NCBI GenBank assembly: GCA_965250245.1
Contig: OZ252296.1
Location: 496,001 to 560,000 of the forward strand
DNA: 64,000 nt
Direction: 5' to 3'
Source: JABDIP01 sp965250245
Lineage (GTDB): Bacteria > Pseudomonadota > Alphaproteobacteria > DSM-16000 > Inquilinaceae
Shown here: one piece after another, positions 10,001 through 16,751 of the stretch
Layout of the letters: each line of letters opens with the position of its first letter
Numbering within the stretch: position 1 is the stretch's first letter
Translations under genes and position numbers: made by a program
Notes under the pieces: generated by a model
The model's input: the letters and a program-made list of their open reading frames with translations, nothing else
Databases searched by the model: none
What the model was told of the DNA's origin: nothing

Positions 10001-10315
10001 AAGGTCTTCCGGGTCGAGCCGGCCGGACAGTTCGGTGGAGCCGACCAGGTCGCAGAACATGACCGTGAGCTGGCGCCGCTCGGCATCATCCTGGGTGCGC
10101 GGCGCGGAGTCCGGTCCGGACCGCGCCTCTTCGCGCAGGGCGGCGATTTCCTTGAACAGCCGCTTGCGGTGGCCCAGCGAGGTGACGCCGAGCTTGATGA
10201 GGTCGTCCTCGCTGAGTTCGAACAACAGGTCGCGATCGACGTCATTCTCGGCGAATGACTTCGCGTATTGCCCAAGCCGGAGCCGCTCGAGCCATTCGCT
10301 GATTTCGCGAACCAT
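7022..10315 (-). CDS. SAM domain - class III adenylate/guanylate cyclase - AAA ATPase - TPR protein
   Basis: Large cytoplasmic signalling protein of about 1097 residues. A SAM domain (residues 1-62, ISEWLERLRLGQYAKSFAENDVD) is followed by a class III nucleotidyl cyclase domain (about 78-255). Both metal-binding aspartates are present (MFCDLVGST and YLGDGVLVYFGWP), as is the NLAARLQ transition-state motif. An AAA_16-type NTPase comes next (about 280-560, Walker A SGEAGIGKS, Walker B VVFLLEDAHWID). A long TPR-like helical C-terminus completes it. Known relatives make cAMP under control of the STAND-like ATPase and TPR sensor. The ATG at 10315 is preferred over that at 10336 because GAGG lies five bases before it. 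It is the last gene of the minus-strand run that begins with the protease-nuclease gene, 176 bases after SARP 2. Confidence 0.88.
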   Translation of the reverse strand: MVREISEWLERLRLGQYAKSFAENDVDRDLLFELSEDDLIKLGVTSLGHRKRLFKEIAALREEARSGPDSAPRTQDDAERRQLTVMFCDLVGSTELSGRLDPEDLRDVLRRYQAAVTTAVTRYGGHVGQYLGDGVLVYFGWPHAFEDQAHRAVAAALDSIANVKQVTVDGDTRLNARVGIASGPVVIGEFIDYTGQDVQAVTGKTPNLAARLQGLADPGQVVIDVHTRQLVGTAFRMEDRGEQRLKGFNRPVSVWQVVGQSQVDSRFVAAQSGRPSRLIGRNRELTQLRRRWVQARQSKGQTVLLSGEAGIGKSRIVQAFCDGIAEEQNRQFSCQCSPLHTNSAFHPVIRLLERLSEFGPDDDGETRLDKVEALLDRAAMPRDANAPLLAALLSLPGGDRYPDLSLSASQIRERTIELLVSLLVELGRRSPVVFLLEDAHWIDPTTETLIGAAMERIADAPVLLLITHRPDFVPPWPEGPRVTRLDLHKLTQEQGGELVRAVGGDALDDRTVTQILDRADGVPLFIEELTKALLESDGDRAEIPLSLQASLVARLDRLGEAAKVAQLAALLGRSFHYRFIRAVSDVDEAALDRALVAMTEAELLSQTGTPPRSVYAFRHALIQDAAYETLLKSRRARYHGKTADVLLRDFASQAEAEPELVARHFSLAGQPDRAVEYWLRAGRRAGERSAHLEAVAHLEKALQEIDLLPKSAERDAREYAVRIPLGASLLTLRGWSSAEVEKNYQRALKLSASSSEKQEMLIALRGLTNVFFLKGELKKARKLADRELAIARDQDSQTMLMGGYRSVGMCSFFAGQFVAARGNLEQASAIYDPAIHHGHRFVYGTDPAVISRSVLGWAHWFLGDFQAARRSIAAALSLAAELDHPFSLAYANSLAASVHQVFREPDTVVQHAELAIAISEENGYPYWIAWSTALKGWAMSALGRHEDGIAAVDRGLEIYESTGARQVRPYILTLLAEIQGRAGAPEAGLATLKAACRPGNDTDVIFYEAEAIRLLGALKRQSGIDDGRKCFDRAVSLARRQGARSLELRAALSAAEGPGAGAADRDRLAEIAGLFDDGDLCADLREARDRLAAPPAD

Positions 10316-10512
10316 CGCTGCCTCGTGGGAACTCATTGATTATATAAATACTTTCGTTGCGAGCGATCTAGCGGCAATGCACGGCCGGTCGCGCCCGGCC
10401 CCATGCCGGGCAGCGTGGTCCCGCCGGTTCGGTCGGGGACCGTCAGGCGATGCGGTTGATGTCGTGGCGCCGGCGGCGGCCTAGGGCGAAGCCCGCCCCA
10501 GGCCGCGCGCGT

Positions 10513-11448
10513 TCAGCACTTCATCTCGGCCTCGGACTGCTCGCGCAGCTGCCGCTCCGCGTTGATCAGGCAGTTCCGCGCCGCGTCGATGCTGGCGATC
10601 GCCAACGTGATCTCCTCCAGCCGCATCTCCACGGTCGGGTAGCCGGAGCCGAGATTGGCGATCGACTTGGCGTTCTCGAAGACCTTCGGCGCCGGCGTGG
10701 CGACGATGGTCTCCAGGATCTGGCGCGTCTCCTCCATGGGCTCCACGTTCAGCTCCTGCCGCAGCAGCTTGGCGCAGGTCGCGTACTGCTTGACCGCGGC
10801 GGGCCGGTTGCCGAGGCTGAAATGGCAGCGCATGACCGCCCGCTGCACATGCTCCATGAAGGGATCGATCGCCAGGATCTTCTGTCCGATCGACAGGGCG
10901 TTGGTCCAGAAGCCGCGTTCCATGTCGCAGGCCATGAGGAATTCCAGGGTGGCCAGGTGGCGCGCCTGCAGCGCCTCGCGCTGGACGAGGCACCAATCGT
11001 CGTACACGCCCTCCAGCAGGTCGCCGCGATAGAGCGCCGAGGCCTTGGTGATCTCCGTGGCCAGGTCGGGCCCGGCATCGACCGGGTCGACGTGCTCGAT
11101 CGCCGCCGTCGCCGATTCGAAGGCTTCGACGTCCAGCCAGTGCGGCGCGGTGGCGTTGAAGCCGACGGTCTCGGCATCACTGGTCAGGAAGGCGTCCGGC
11201 GGTGCGCCGGCATCCTTCAGAAGGTTGCCGATGCGCCAGAGATCGGTACTCAGGGCCCGCCGCGCGCGGGCCTCCGGCAGATCGCCCCAGAACACGTCGG
11301 CGAGCTGCTCACGGGTGAACAGCTTGCCCTTTCCGAGGACAAGGTAGGCAAACAGCGCCTTCGACTTCTTGGTCGCGAATCCGCCCAGGCGCTGATCGCC
11401 CAGAAAGAGTTCCACGTTACCCAGCAGGTGTATTCTCAGCGTCTGCAT
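10513..11448 (-). CDS. Small SARP-type regulator 2 (OmpR-like winged helix plus BTAD)
   Basis: A 311-residue paralogue of the SARP at 3438-4400 with the same layout. The winged helix is in residues 1-95 (MQTLRIHLLGNVELFLG, ATKKSKALFAYLVLGKGKLF). The BTAD lies at about 100-250, with the same C-terminal helix (AIASIDAARNCLINAERQLREQ). The first 95 residues are about 80 percent identical to copy 1 by direct count, whereas the C-terminal quarter is more divergent. It lies 15 bases downstream of the small coupled gene at 11464-11814, in the minus-strand operon that starts with the protease-nuclease gene. It is therefore probably made together with its own candidate targets, giving positive feedback if it binds the boxes at 15249-15266. 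The ribosome site is weak (GAGATCGG). Confidence 0.85.
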   Translation of the reverse strand: MQTLRIHLLGNVELFLGDQRLGGFATKKSKALFAYLVLGKGKLFTREQLADVFWGDLPEARARRALSTDLWRIGNLLKDAGAPPDAFLTSDAETVGFNATAPHWLDVEAFESATAAIEHVDPVDAGPDLATEITKASALYRGDLLEGVYDDWCLVQREALQARHLATLEFLMACDMERGFWTNALSIGQKILAIDPFMEHVQRAVMRCHFSLGNRPAAVKQYATCAKLLRQELNVEPMEETRQILETIVATPAPKVFENAKSIANLGSGYPTVEMRLEEITLAIASIDAARNCLINAERQLREQSEAEMKC

Positions 11449-11463
11449 TGTTCTGTACCGATC

Positions 11464-11814
11464 TCAAAGGGTTGCTGTGATGTCCCCGCGCCGCCGCACC
11501 GCGTCGGTGTCCGGCGGGCCGGAATCGGGGATGGGCTGGTCCGGCCGGAGCCGGCGGCCGGGAAGGCTGGCGACCGGGCTGTCCGGACAGATGGCCGGCG
11601 CTGTCATGGGCGACGGCAATGTCCGGCCGGACTCGTCCGGAGGCTGGCTGCGGGGTCGGCCGACAGGACAGCGAAGGCTGACAAGCGCTTCGACATTGCC
11701 GATCCGCGGCGCGTCGGCGCCAGGCGTGGCCTTGCGGTCGGCGGGACGGCCCTGGTCTTCCAGGGTCTCGTCCTGCCAGTCGAACGTGGCGGCGCGGGAG
11801 AGGTGGTCCATCAT
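11464..11814 (-). CDS. Small protein coupled to the trypsin-like protease gene, function unknown
   Basis: A 116-codon frame whose ATG overlaps the stop of the protease gene as ATGA, the usual sign of translational coupling. It fills what would otherwise be a 360-base gap in a tight operon. The protein (begins MMDHLSRAATFDWQDETLEDQG) is acidic at the N-terminus and rich in Pro, Arg, Asp and Ser towards the C-terminus. It has two Cys-Pro sites (LRCPVG and AICPDSP) and no hydrophobic segment. I recognise no family. Low complexity and Pro/Arg richness also fit a non-coding frame in GC-rich DNA, so reality is uncertain. Given the YcaO gene 3.5 kb away, it is one candidate for a ribosomally made peptide substrate, but no standard leader motif is visible. 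Confidence 0.4.
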   Translation of the reverse strand: MMDHLSRAATFDWQDETLEDQGRPADRKATPGADAPRIGNVEALVSLRCPVGRPRSQPPDESGRTLPSPMTAPAICPDSPVASLPGRRLRPDQPIPDSGPPDTDAVRRRGDITATL

Positions 11815-12728
11815 GCCGCCACCGAAATGTCTTCGTGGACCCAGGTCTGAATCATGTCGAATATCTCCGGAATAAAACGGGGTGCGGAATTGGCCGCGAT
11901 CCCAAGGTCGAAAGGTGTGCCGCCGGTGCCATAGGCCTGGATCGCGACGACGACCGGCGGTGCGCTCGGCGTGCGATGGATCCAGACCGGCGCGCCCGAT
12001 TGCGCGCCGAAGGTGTCGACGTCGTAGAAGATCCGACGGTCGCCGACATGCAGGACCCGGTTGGCGTGGAAATACTGCTCGGTGCCGTCGCCGCGATCGG
12101 CGGGGTAGCCGGCGATGTTGACCAGCGTGGTCTCCAGCTCGGACGGCGTCAGCGACGCCACGCCGAACCAGCCGACCAGCTCGCCGAGCGGCCGGTCGAG
12201 TTGGATGCAGCCGATGTCGAAATCCGGATCGGCGTGCTCGACCCAGCGGTCGATGGCGGCGAAGCGGGTCGCCTTGAAGCAGCTGAACGGAAGGTCGGAC
12301 CGGTTGCGCCCGGCGCAGACCTCGATGCTCTCGGCCCAGCCGCCGTGGAAGCCTCGGTGGAACACATGGTGGCCGGCGGTGATGATCGTGCGCGGGCCGG
12401 CCAGCCATCCGGTGCCGGTGGCGACCGCGCCGGTTGGCGACCGCATGCGCAGGGCGCAGACCATGCGCCAGGGCGTCAGCTCGGTATCGAGAACGCGCTG
12501 CCGGTCGTCGGCGCCGACGATGCTCTCGAATGCGCCCGCCTTGATCGCGCTGTAGCGCTTGCGCACGGGCGCCGGGCTCCTGCCGGCGACCAGGTAGTCG
12601 GCGGCGGCCCGGGAACGCTCCGCCGGGGCCGTGCCGCGACGGCCGACGAGTTCGCGATCCCCGCACTGGCACTCGGTCGTCATGGCGTTCTCGGTCATCG
12701 GTTTGCTGATCGGCATCAGGTTGATCAT
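11811..12728 (-). CDS. Trypsin-like (S1/V8-type) serine protease
   Basis: About 305 residues with a chymotrypsin-fold protease domain. The catalytic His is in ITAGHHVF, the Asp in DPDFDIGCIQLD and the Ser in FGAQSGAPVW, so the triad appears complete. The order and spacing (AGHHV, DIGCI, GAQSGAP) are closest to glutamyl endopeptidase/V8-like bacterial enzymes. No signal peptide is visible; the N-terminus instead holds a Cys cluster (MTTECQCGDRELVG). It is therefore either cytoplasmic or exported by a non-Sec route. Several in-frame ATGs (12728, 12716, 12698, 12683) lack a clear ribosome site, so the start is uncertain. It lies between small protein 2 and the coupled 116-codon gene in the minus-strand operon, and its targets may be neighbours in that operon. 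Confidence 0.8.
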   Translation of the reverse strand: MINLMPISKPMTENAMTTECQCGDRELVGRRGTAPAERSRAAADYLVAGRSPAPVRKRYSAIKAGAFESIVGADDRQRVLDTELTPWRMVCALRMRSPTGAVATGTGWLAGPRTIITAGHHVFHRGFHGGWAESIEVCAGRNRSDLPFSCFKATRFAAIDRWVEHADPDFDIGCIQLDRPLGELVGWFGVASLTPSELETTLVNIAGYPADRGDGTEQYFHANRVLHVGDRRIFYDVDTFGAQSGAPVWIHRTPSAPPVVVAIQAYGTGGTPFDLGIAANSAPRFIPEIFDMIQTWVHEDISVAA

Positions 12729-12786
12729 CGCTACGGGCACCCGTTGGTCGCTCTGGTTGATGTCTGGCCGGGCCGGCCTCGTGTCG

Positions 12787-13209
12787 TCAGGCCTCCGCCG
12801 CCATTCGCTGCCGCGGCGCGTAGGTCTCTTCCCAGGCCGGCTGCAGCAGCCGCTTCACCGCCAGGGCGGCGAACACCGACGCGATCGCCGGGGCGACGCC
12901 GAGCCGCGCGGTCAGGGCGGAGACGATCCGTCCGGCCGCGCCGGCGCCGCCCTCGGTCGCGACCGATTGCAGCTGGCGGTGCAGGCGGCGGAAGATCCAG
13001 CCGCCGAATTCGGTGAGGTCGTCCCAGGCCCGTTCCAGGGCGGCCGCCTCCGGCACCGATTTCTCGATGCTGTTCGCCGCCGCCGGGAACATGGCGAAGG
13101 TGCGGGCCCTCAGCCCGATCTCCCGGAGCAGCTGCTCCTCGGACATCTCCGCCGCCAGCTGCTCGGCGACCCGGGTCAGGGTGGTCTGTTGATCCGCTGT
13201 CAATGCCAT
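12787..13209 (-). CDS. Unknown small protein 2, paralogue of 4523-4990
   Basis: A 140-residue protein starting at MALTADQQ. The longer upstream frame is not needed: the ATG at 13209 aligns with the start of copy 1. The first 80 residues are nearly identical to copy 1 (EQLLREIGLRARTFAMFPAA, IEKSVPEAAALERAWDDL, EFGGWIFRRLHRQL). The linker is shorter and more variable, and the hydrophobic C-terminal segment (APAIASVFAALAVKRLLQPAWEETYAP) is conserved. It is placed 92 bases after the protease-nuclease gene and 58 before the trypsin-like gene. Its conservation next to both SARPs shows the two genes were duplicated and kept as a set. No known family or active site was recognised. Confidence 0.75.
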   Translation of the reverse strand: MALTADQQTTLTRVAEQLAAEMSEEQLLREIGLRARTFAMFPAAANSIEKSVPEAAALERAWDDLTEFGGWIFRRLHRQLQSVATEGGAGAAGRIVSALTARLGVAPAIASVFAALAVKRLLQPAWEETYAPRQRMAAEA

Positions 13210-13301
13210 CGTCTTGCTCCTCTGCTGTCTGGTTTCGGCCGGGGACGCCTCGGGCGCCGGGCCGCGATTGGTGTGGTTGCGTGTGGTGATGCAGGCGCCG
13301 C

Positions 13302-15161
13302 TCATGTCGCGACCTCGCTGAAATGCGCGATCGGCCGTGCGACGGCGTGATCGCCGGCGGTCAAGGTGTCCGCGGCCTCCAGGCAGCGCAGGTCGAGACC
13401 GGTCCGCGCGCCGATCCGGGCGATCGGAAGCTGGTAGGTCTTCGGCGCGCCGAAGGCGAAGCTGTCCTGGATGTCGCGCACCAGATGCGACTGATCGAGC
13501 AGGAAGCCGCAGGCGCGCAGCGCCGGATGGTCGGTCCCCGCCACGAAAGCGACGATCTTCCAGAACTGCCGGGGTATCCGGGCGCCGCGGTATTGCGGGT
13601 CGTCCTCGTCGAAGATGCAGCCGGAAAACACCGAGAGCCTGGCGTCGCGCGGGTTGCCATTGTCCAGGAAGTGGTCCTCGAGGCCGTTCCAGATGGCGCG
13701 GTTCAGCTGCGTGTGCTGCGGCACGATGTTGGTCAGGAAGAAGGTGTCGTCATTGGCCCGCCCCGCCGTCTCGCGATCGCCCCAGACCGGGCAGGACCGC
13801 CCGATCACCTGGCCGCGGTCGTAGGGGTTGTGGCGGTAGAGGGAGTCGTCCCACTGCTGGCAGGCGGCCAGGCGACCATCCAGGGCGAAGCCGGCCGGGC
13901 GCGGGATCCGCTTCAGCCGAAGACCGTCGATATTGCAGGCGGCGCTGAGCGGCATCCGCCGCGCGCCATCCAGCACGATCGAGAAATGGTTGTAGGCCAG
14001 CGCGCTGGCGGCGCCGCCGTTGTCGCCGCAGCGGTCCAGCCCTGGGATCGGCAGCGGGTGGTCCGGCCCCAGGAACCCGGCGTCATAGCCGCCGGGCGAT
14101 GTCGGTTCGCTGACGGTGAGCGCATCCGGCCGTTCCAGCTCCGCGGCATCCGGGACCGTCGGCACGGCGACGGACAGGGACAGCGCGTGCAGCCGGCTCT
14201 TCAGCCGGGCGCTGGTCACGGCGGTGCTTTCCGCGTTGAAGACGCCGCCCATGTGCAGCCCGACGGCATTGCCGGTCTCCAGCGACAGAACCACCGATCC
14301 GGAGCTGCCTTTCAGGGTGCTGGCGTCATAGCGGAAGGTGCTTTCGTCCCCGGCATCGATGATGCGACCGGGCGCGATCCGCTTGGCGTCGTAGACGCCG
14401 TCGAGCACATGGCGGACCATTTCCGGCGGAATCTGCGGATCCCAGGACGGGTAGCCGATGGCGACGATGAACTCGTTCTCGCAATGATCGTCCAGGACGA
14501 TCGGCTGCGGCAGGTCCGGACTCGCCTCGAATTGCAGGAAGGCGATATCCGCGTCGGCGTCCTCGACGATCTCCAGGATGCGCGTGACGGCGAAGTCCCG
14601 GGGCATGTCGTGGCGGGGGTCGTCGCGGAAGTCGACGCGCACCGACATGCCGTCCGACCAGAACCGGAACTCCTGCCCGCTGCCCAGGCCGAAGGTCCGG
14701 GCCACATGCCGGTTGGTCACCGCGACGGTGTCGCTGATCATCCAGGCGGCGCCGATATGGGCCATCTCGGCGATGCGGGGATGGGGATGGTCCTTCAGAT
14801 CGACCCGGCCGACGGAGGGGATGGCCCGGCGGATGGCGGCTTCGGCCTCGATCAGCCGGTCGCGCCAGACCGGGCTCGCCGGCAGCTCGAAGCTCTCGTC
14901 GCGCACCAGCAGCGACGGGCGGATGTCGAACAGGACGGCGGCCTGGGCGGCGGCATCCGGGAAGGACGGGCCGGCCGAAGCGGTCTCCGCCGCCTCGACG
15001 ATGCGCCGTACGCGCGTCGCGGTCGACCGCCGCCCCAGGATGTCGACGAAGCGATGGGCGTCGACCCGGGCCACGATGTCGTCGCGGACCTCGGTGTCCC
15101 GTGCCAGGACCTGGCGGAGGAAATCCAAGGAGGTCTCGCTCGATGGACGGTTGGGTGTCAT
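13302..15161 (-). CDS. Trypsin-like protease fused to a DNA/RNA non-specific endonuclease domain
   Basis: A 619-residue two-domain protein. A helical N-terminus (residues 5-60, LDFLRQVLARDTEVRDDIVARVDAHRFVDIL) may be an effector-associated adaptor domain. A trypsin-like domain follows (about 120-330) with His152 (TNRHVA), Asp205 (DADIAFL) and Ser287 (KGSSGS). The C-terminal 250 residues match the NUC1/endonuclease G fold (NPYDRGQVIGR, FFLTNIVPQHTQLNRAIWNGLED). The metal-ligand region (Asn487) is kept, but the signature DRGH reads DRGQ (Gln451), so the general-base His is missing. ATG 15161 has GGAAGCGGA before it. It is the first gene of the minus-strand operon. A heptamer pair for SARP binding lies about 90 bases upstream. 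Such protease-nuclease fusions occur in bacterial conflict or self-killing loci. Confidence 0.85.
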   Translation of the reverse strand: MTPNRPSSETSLDFLRQVLARDTEVRDDIVARVDAHRFVDILGRRSTATRVRRIVEAAETASAGPSFPDAAAQAAVLFDIRPSLLVRDESFELPASPVWRDRLIEAEAAIRRAIPSVGRVDLKDHPHPRIAEMAHIGAAWMISDTVAVTNRHVARTFGLGSGQEFRFWSDGMSVRVDFRDDPRHDMPRDFAVTRILEIVEDADADIAFLQFEASPDLPQPIVLDDHCENEFIVAIGYPSWDPQIPPEMVRHVLDGVYDAKRIAPGRIIDAGDESTFRYDASTLKGSSGSVVLSLETGNAVGLHMGGVFNAESTAVTSARLKSRLHALSLSVAVPTVPDAAELERPDALTVSEPTSPGGYDAGFLGPDHPLPIPGLDRCGDNGGAASALAYNHFSIVLDGARRMPLSAACNIDGLRLKRIPRPAGFALDGRLAACQQWDDSLYRHNPYDRGQVIGRSCPVWGDRETAGRANDDTFFLTNIVPQHTQLNRAIWNGLEDHFLDNGNPRDARLSVFSGCIFDEDDPQYRGARIPRQFWKIVAFVAGTDHPALRACGFLLDQSHLVRDIQDSFAFGAPKTYQLPIARIGARTGLDLRCLEAADTLTAGDHAVARPIAHFSEVAT

Positions 15162-15233
15162 TCCGCTTCCCGATTGCGCGTCGTTGCCGGTCCGGACAGC
15201 GGCGCAAGGAGACGCGCCGTGTTGGACGATGCG

Positions 15234-15267
15234 ATCCTGGCCCTTCAACCGTGATGGGACCGTGATT
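15234..15267 (-). promoter_or_regulatory. SARP-type heptamer pair in front of the protease-nuclease operon
   Basis: Read on the minus strand, ATCACGG-TCCC-ATCACGG (15266 down to 15249) is a perfect 7-bp direct repeat with 11-bp period. Nine bases later comes a -10-like CAGGAT (15239-15234). SARP activators are known to bind such heptamers spaced by 4 bp, about 8 bp from the -10. The box points towards the gene starting at 15161. Confidence 0.6.
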
Positions 15268-15327
15268 TCCGCGTTAGCCGCCGCGACAGTTGTGTGACGG
15301 ACCGTCCGGAGGCTTGCGCGGTGGCGT

Positions 15328-15345
15328 ATCACCGAGAAATCACGC
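15328..15345 (+). promoter_or_regulatory. SARP-type heptamer pair in front of ycaO
   Basis: On the plus strand ATCACCG-AGAA-ATCACGC, again two related heptamers with an exact 11-bp period and the same orientation relative to the downstream gene (start 15399). The -10 is not obvious; TAGGGT at 15368-15373 is farther than the usual 8 bp. With the opposite box at 15249-15266 it forms a divergent control region. Confidence 0.5.
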
Positions 15346-15398
15346 ATTTTGGGGACGCGGCAGCGCCTAGGGTCTGCGGCGGTGAGGGGAGGACGTCG

Positions 15399-15401
15399 TT
15401 G
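15399..15401 (+). promoter_or_regulatory. TTG start with strong ribosome site for ycaO
   Basis: AGGGGAGGA ends five to six bases before a TTG codon in frame with the YcaO protein. The upstream in-frame GTG at 15294 has no ribosome site, and starting there would place both heptamer boxes inside or before the coding region. Confidence 0.6.
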
Positions 15402-16745
15402 AACCAGCGCGCCGACGGGATGCTGGAGACGGTTGTCTGCGGGGCGGCGGCGTCCCTGCTGGACGGCGCGCGGGTCGAAGACGCCGCCGTCGCCGCCGAG
15501 GCGGCCCGGCTATTGGATGCGCTGGGTTATGGGTCCGCCGCCACGGAGGAACCCGACGACGGGGAAACCCGTCGCAACCGGTCCGCCCTGCTGCGCCTTG
15601 CCGGCAGGCTGGAAAGACTGTTCCCGATAACGCCCCCGGACGCGCCCAATCTCATCTTCCTCGGCGGCGAAGCCAGGCTCGACACGGGCGCGGCCGCGGT
15701 CAGCCTTGCCGGCGCCGGCGCAAATGTTCGCGAAGCCTTCGAGCGCTGCGTCGGGGAAGGGGCGGAGTACCTCTCCCAACTGGCGCGGGAAACGGATATC
15801 GCTGCCCATGGCCGGCCGGACGATGTCCCGCACGGATTGGATCGCCACACGTTGGACGCCCTGCACGCCATGCTCCTGCCGGTCGATGGCGCCCCCTGGC
15901 CCGAGATCGCCTGGGTGGCCGGGCGGCGCCTGATCGATTCAGCGTCCGTACTGGTGCCGGCGGATCTTTGCCTGCGGGGCCGGACCGGAACGGATTTGGC
16001 CCCATTGGTCAATGTCGGCACCGGATGCGCCGCCGGACCATCCCTCGAGGCGGCGGCGACGGCCGCCCTGCTGGAGGTGATTGAGCGTGACGCGGCAGCG
16101 CTCTGGTGGGTTGGCGGCCGTCCGCCGCGCCCGGTGTCGCTGGAGGCCGCCGCGGCCGCGGACGCTGCCGGGTATCTCGCACATCTGCGCGACGGGGGCG
16201 GACACCGGCACAGCCGGCTGCTGGACATCACGACGGATCTGGGCGTGCCCTGCGTGGCGGCCGTATCGCATGCGTCGGATGGTGGCGGCTTTGCCTGCGG
16301 CCTGGCGGCCGGGCCGACCTTCGGCTCGGCGGTGCGGTCGGCGATCACCGAGATGTGCCAGATGGAGCTCAGCCACCGGGTCATCGCGCTGAAGCGCGAC
16401 CAGCGCGGCGACGCCGCGCTCAACGAACATGACCGCGCGCACCTGGATCGCGGCCGGCTGATCGATGCCGGCCACCCGGTGTTCCGGACAGAGGGCGCGC
16501 CGGGCGATTGGCAGGGCACGGCACCTGGCGACGGTCCGGGCGAAACGATCGATGCGCTGCTGCGACGGCTGGATCGGGCCGGCGCGGCGGTCTTCGCGGT
16601 GGACTGCACCCGGCCGGATCTGTCGGTCCCGGTGGTCAAGGTTCTGGCCCCGGGACTGCAGCCTTATCCGTCGAAAATCGTAACGTCACGGTTGTCCTGC
16701 AACCATGGCGACAGTTGGCGCGTGCCGGAGATCGCTCTGTTATGA
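15399..16745 (+). CDS. YcaO-family ATP-dependent cyclodehydratase/thioamidation-type enzyme
   Basis: About 448 residues. YcaO enzymes use ATP to activate peptide-bond amides, making azolines, thioamides or amidines in ribosomal peptides or modifying ribosomal protein S12. Three ATP/Mg-binding signatures are kept: Glu-x2-Glu in RCVGEGAEYLS (residues 120, 123), Glu-x2-Glu-Arg-Asp in LLEVIERDAAALWW (226-231), and AVRSAITEMCQ (Glu-x2-Gln). The C-terminus has VKVLAPGLQPYP but not the Pro-rich tail of azoline-forming enzymes. No E1-like leader-binding partner, flavin dehydrogenase, TfuA or obvious precursor peptide is present nearby, so the substrate is unknown. It is transcribed with the BTAD-TPR regulator that follows after 6 bases. 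The translation start is TTG 15399 (strong ribosome site). Confidence 0.82.
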   Translation: MNQRADGMLETVVCGAAASLLDGARVEDAAVAAEAARLLDALGYGSAATEEPDDGETRRNRSALLRLAGRLERLFPITPPDAPNLIFLGGEARLDTGAAAVSLAGAGANVREAFERCVGEGAEYLSQLARETDIAAHGRPDDVPHGLDRHTLDALHAMLLPVDGAPWPEIAWVAGRRLIDSASVLVPADLCLRGRTGTDLAPLVNVGTGCAAGPSLEAAATAALLEVIERDAAALWWVGGRPPRPVSLEAAAAADAAGYLAHLRDGGGHRHSRLLDITTDLGVPCVAAVSHASDGGGFACGLAAGPTFGSAVRSAITEMCQMELSHRVIALKRDQRGDAALNEHDRAHLDRGRLIDAGHPVFRTEGAPGDWQGTAPGDGPGETIDALLRRLDRAGAAVFAVDCTRPDLSVPVVKVLAPGLQPYPSKIVTSRLSCNHGDSWRVPEIALL

Positions 16746-16751
16746 TCTCGA

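Noticed and set aside
11477..11875. 132-codon plus-strand frame in the gap after SARP gene 2
   Set aside because: No ribosome site or family; the minus-strand coupled frame explains the gap better.
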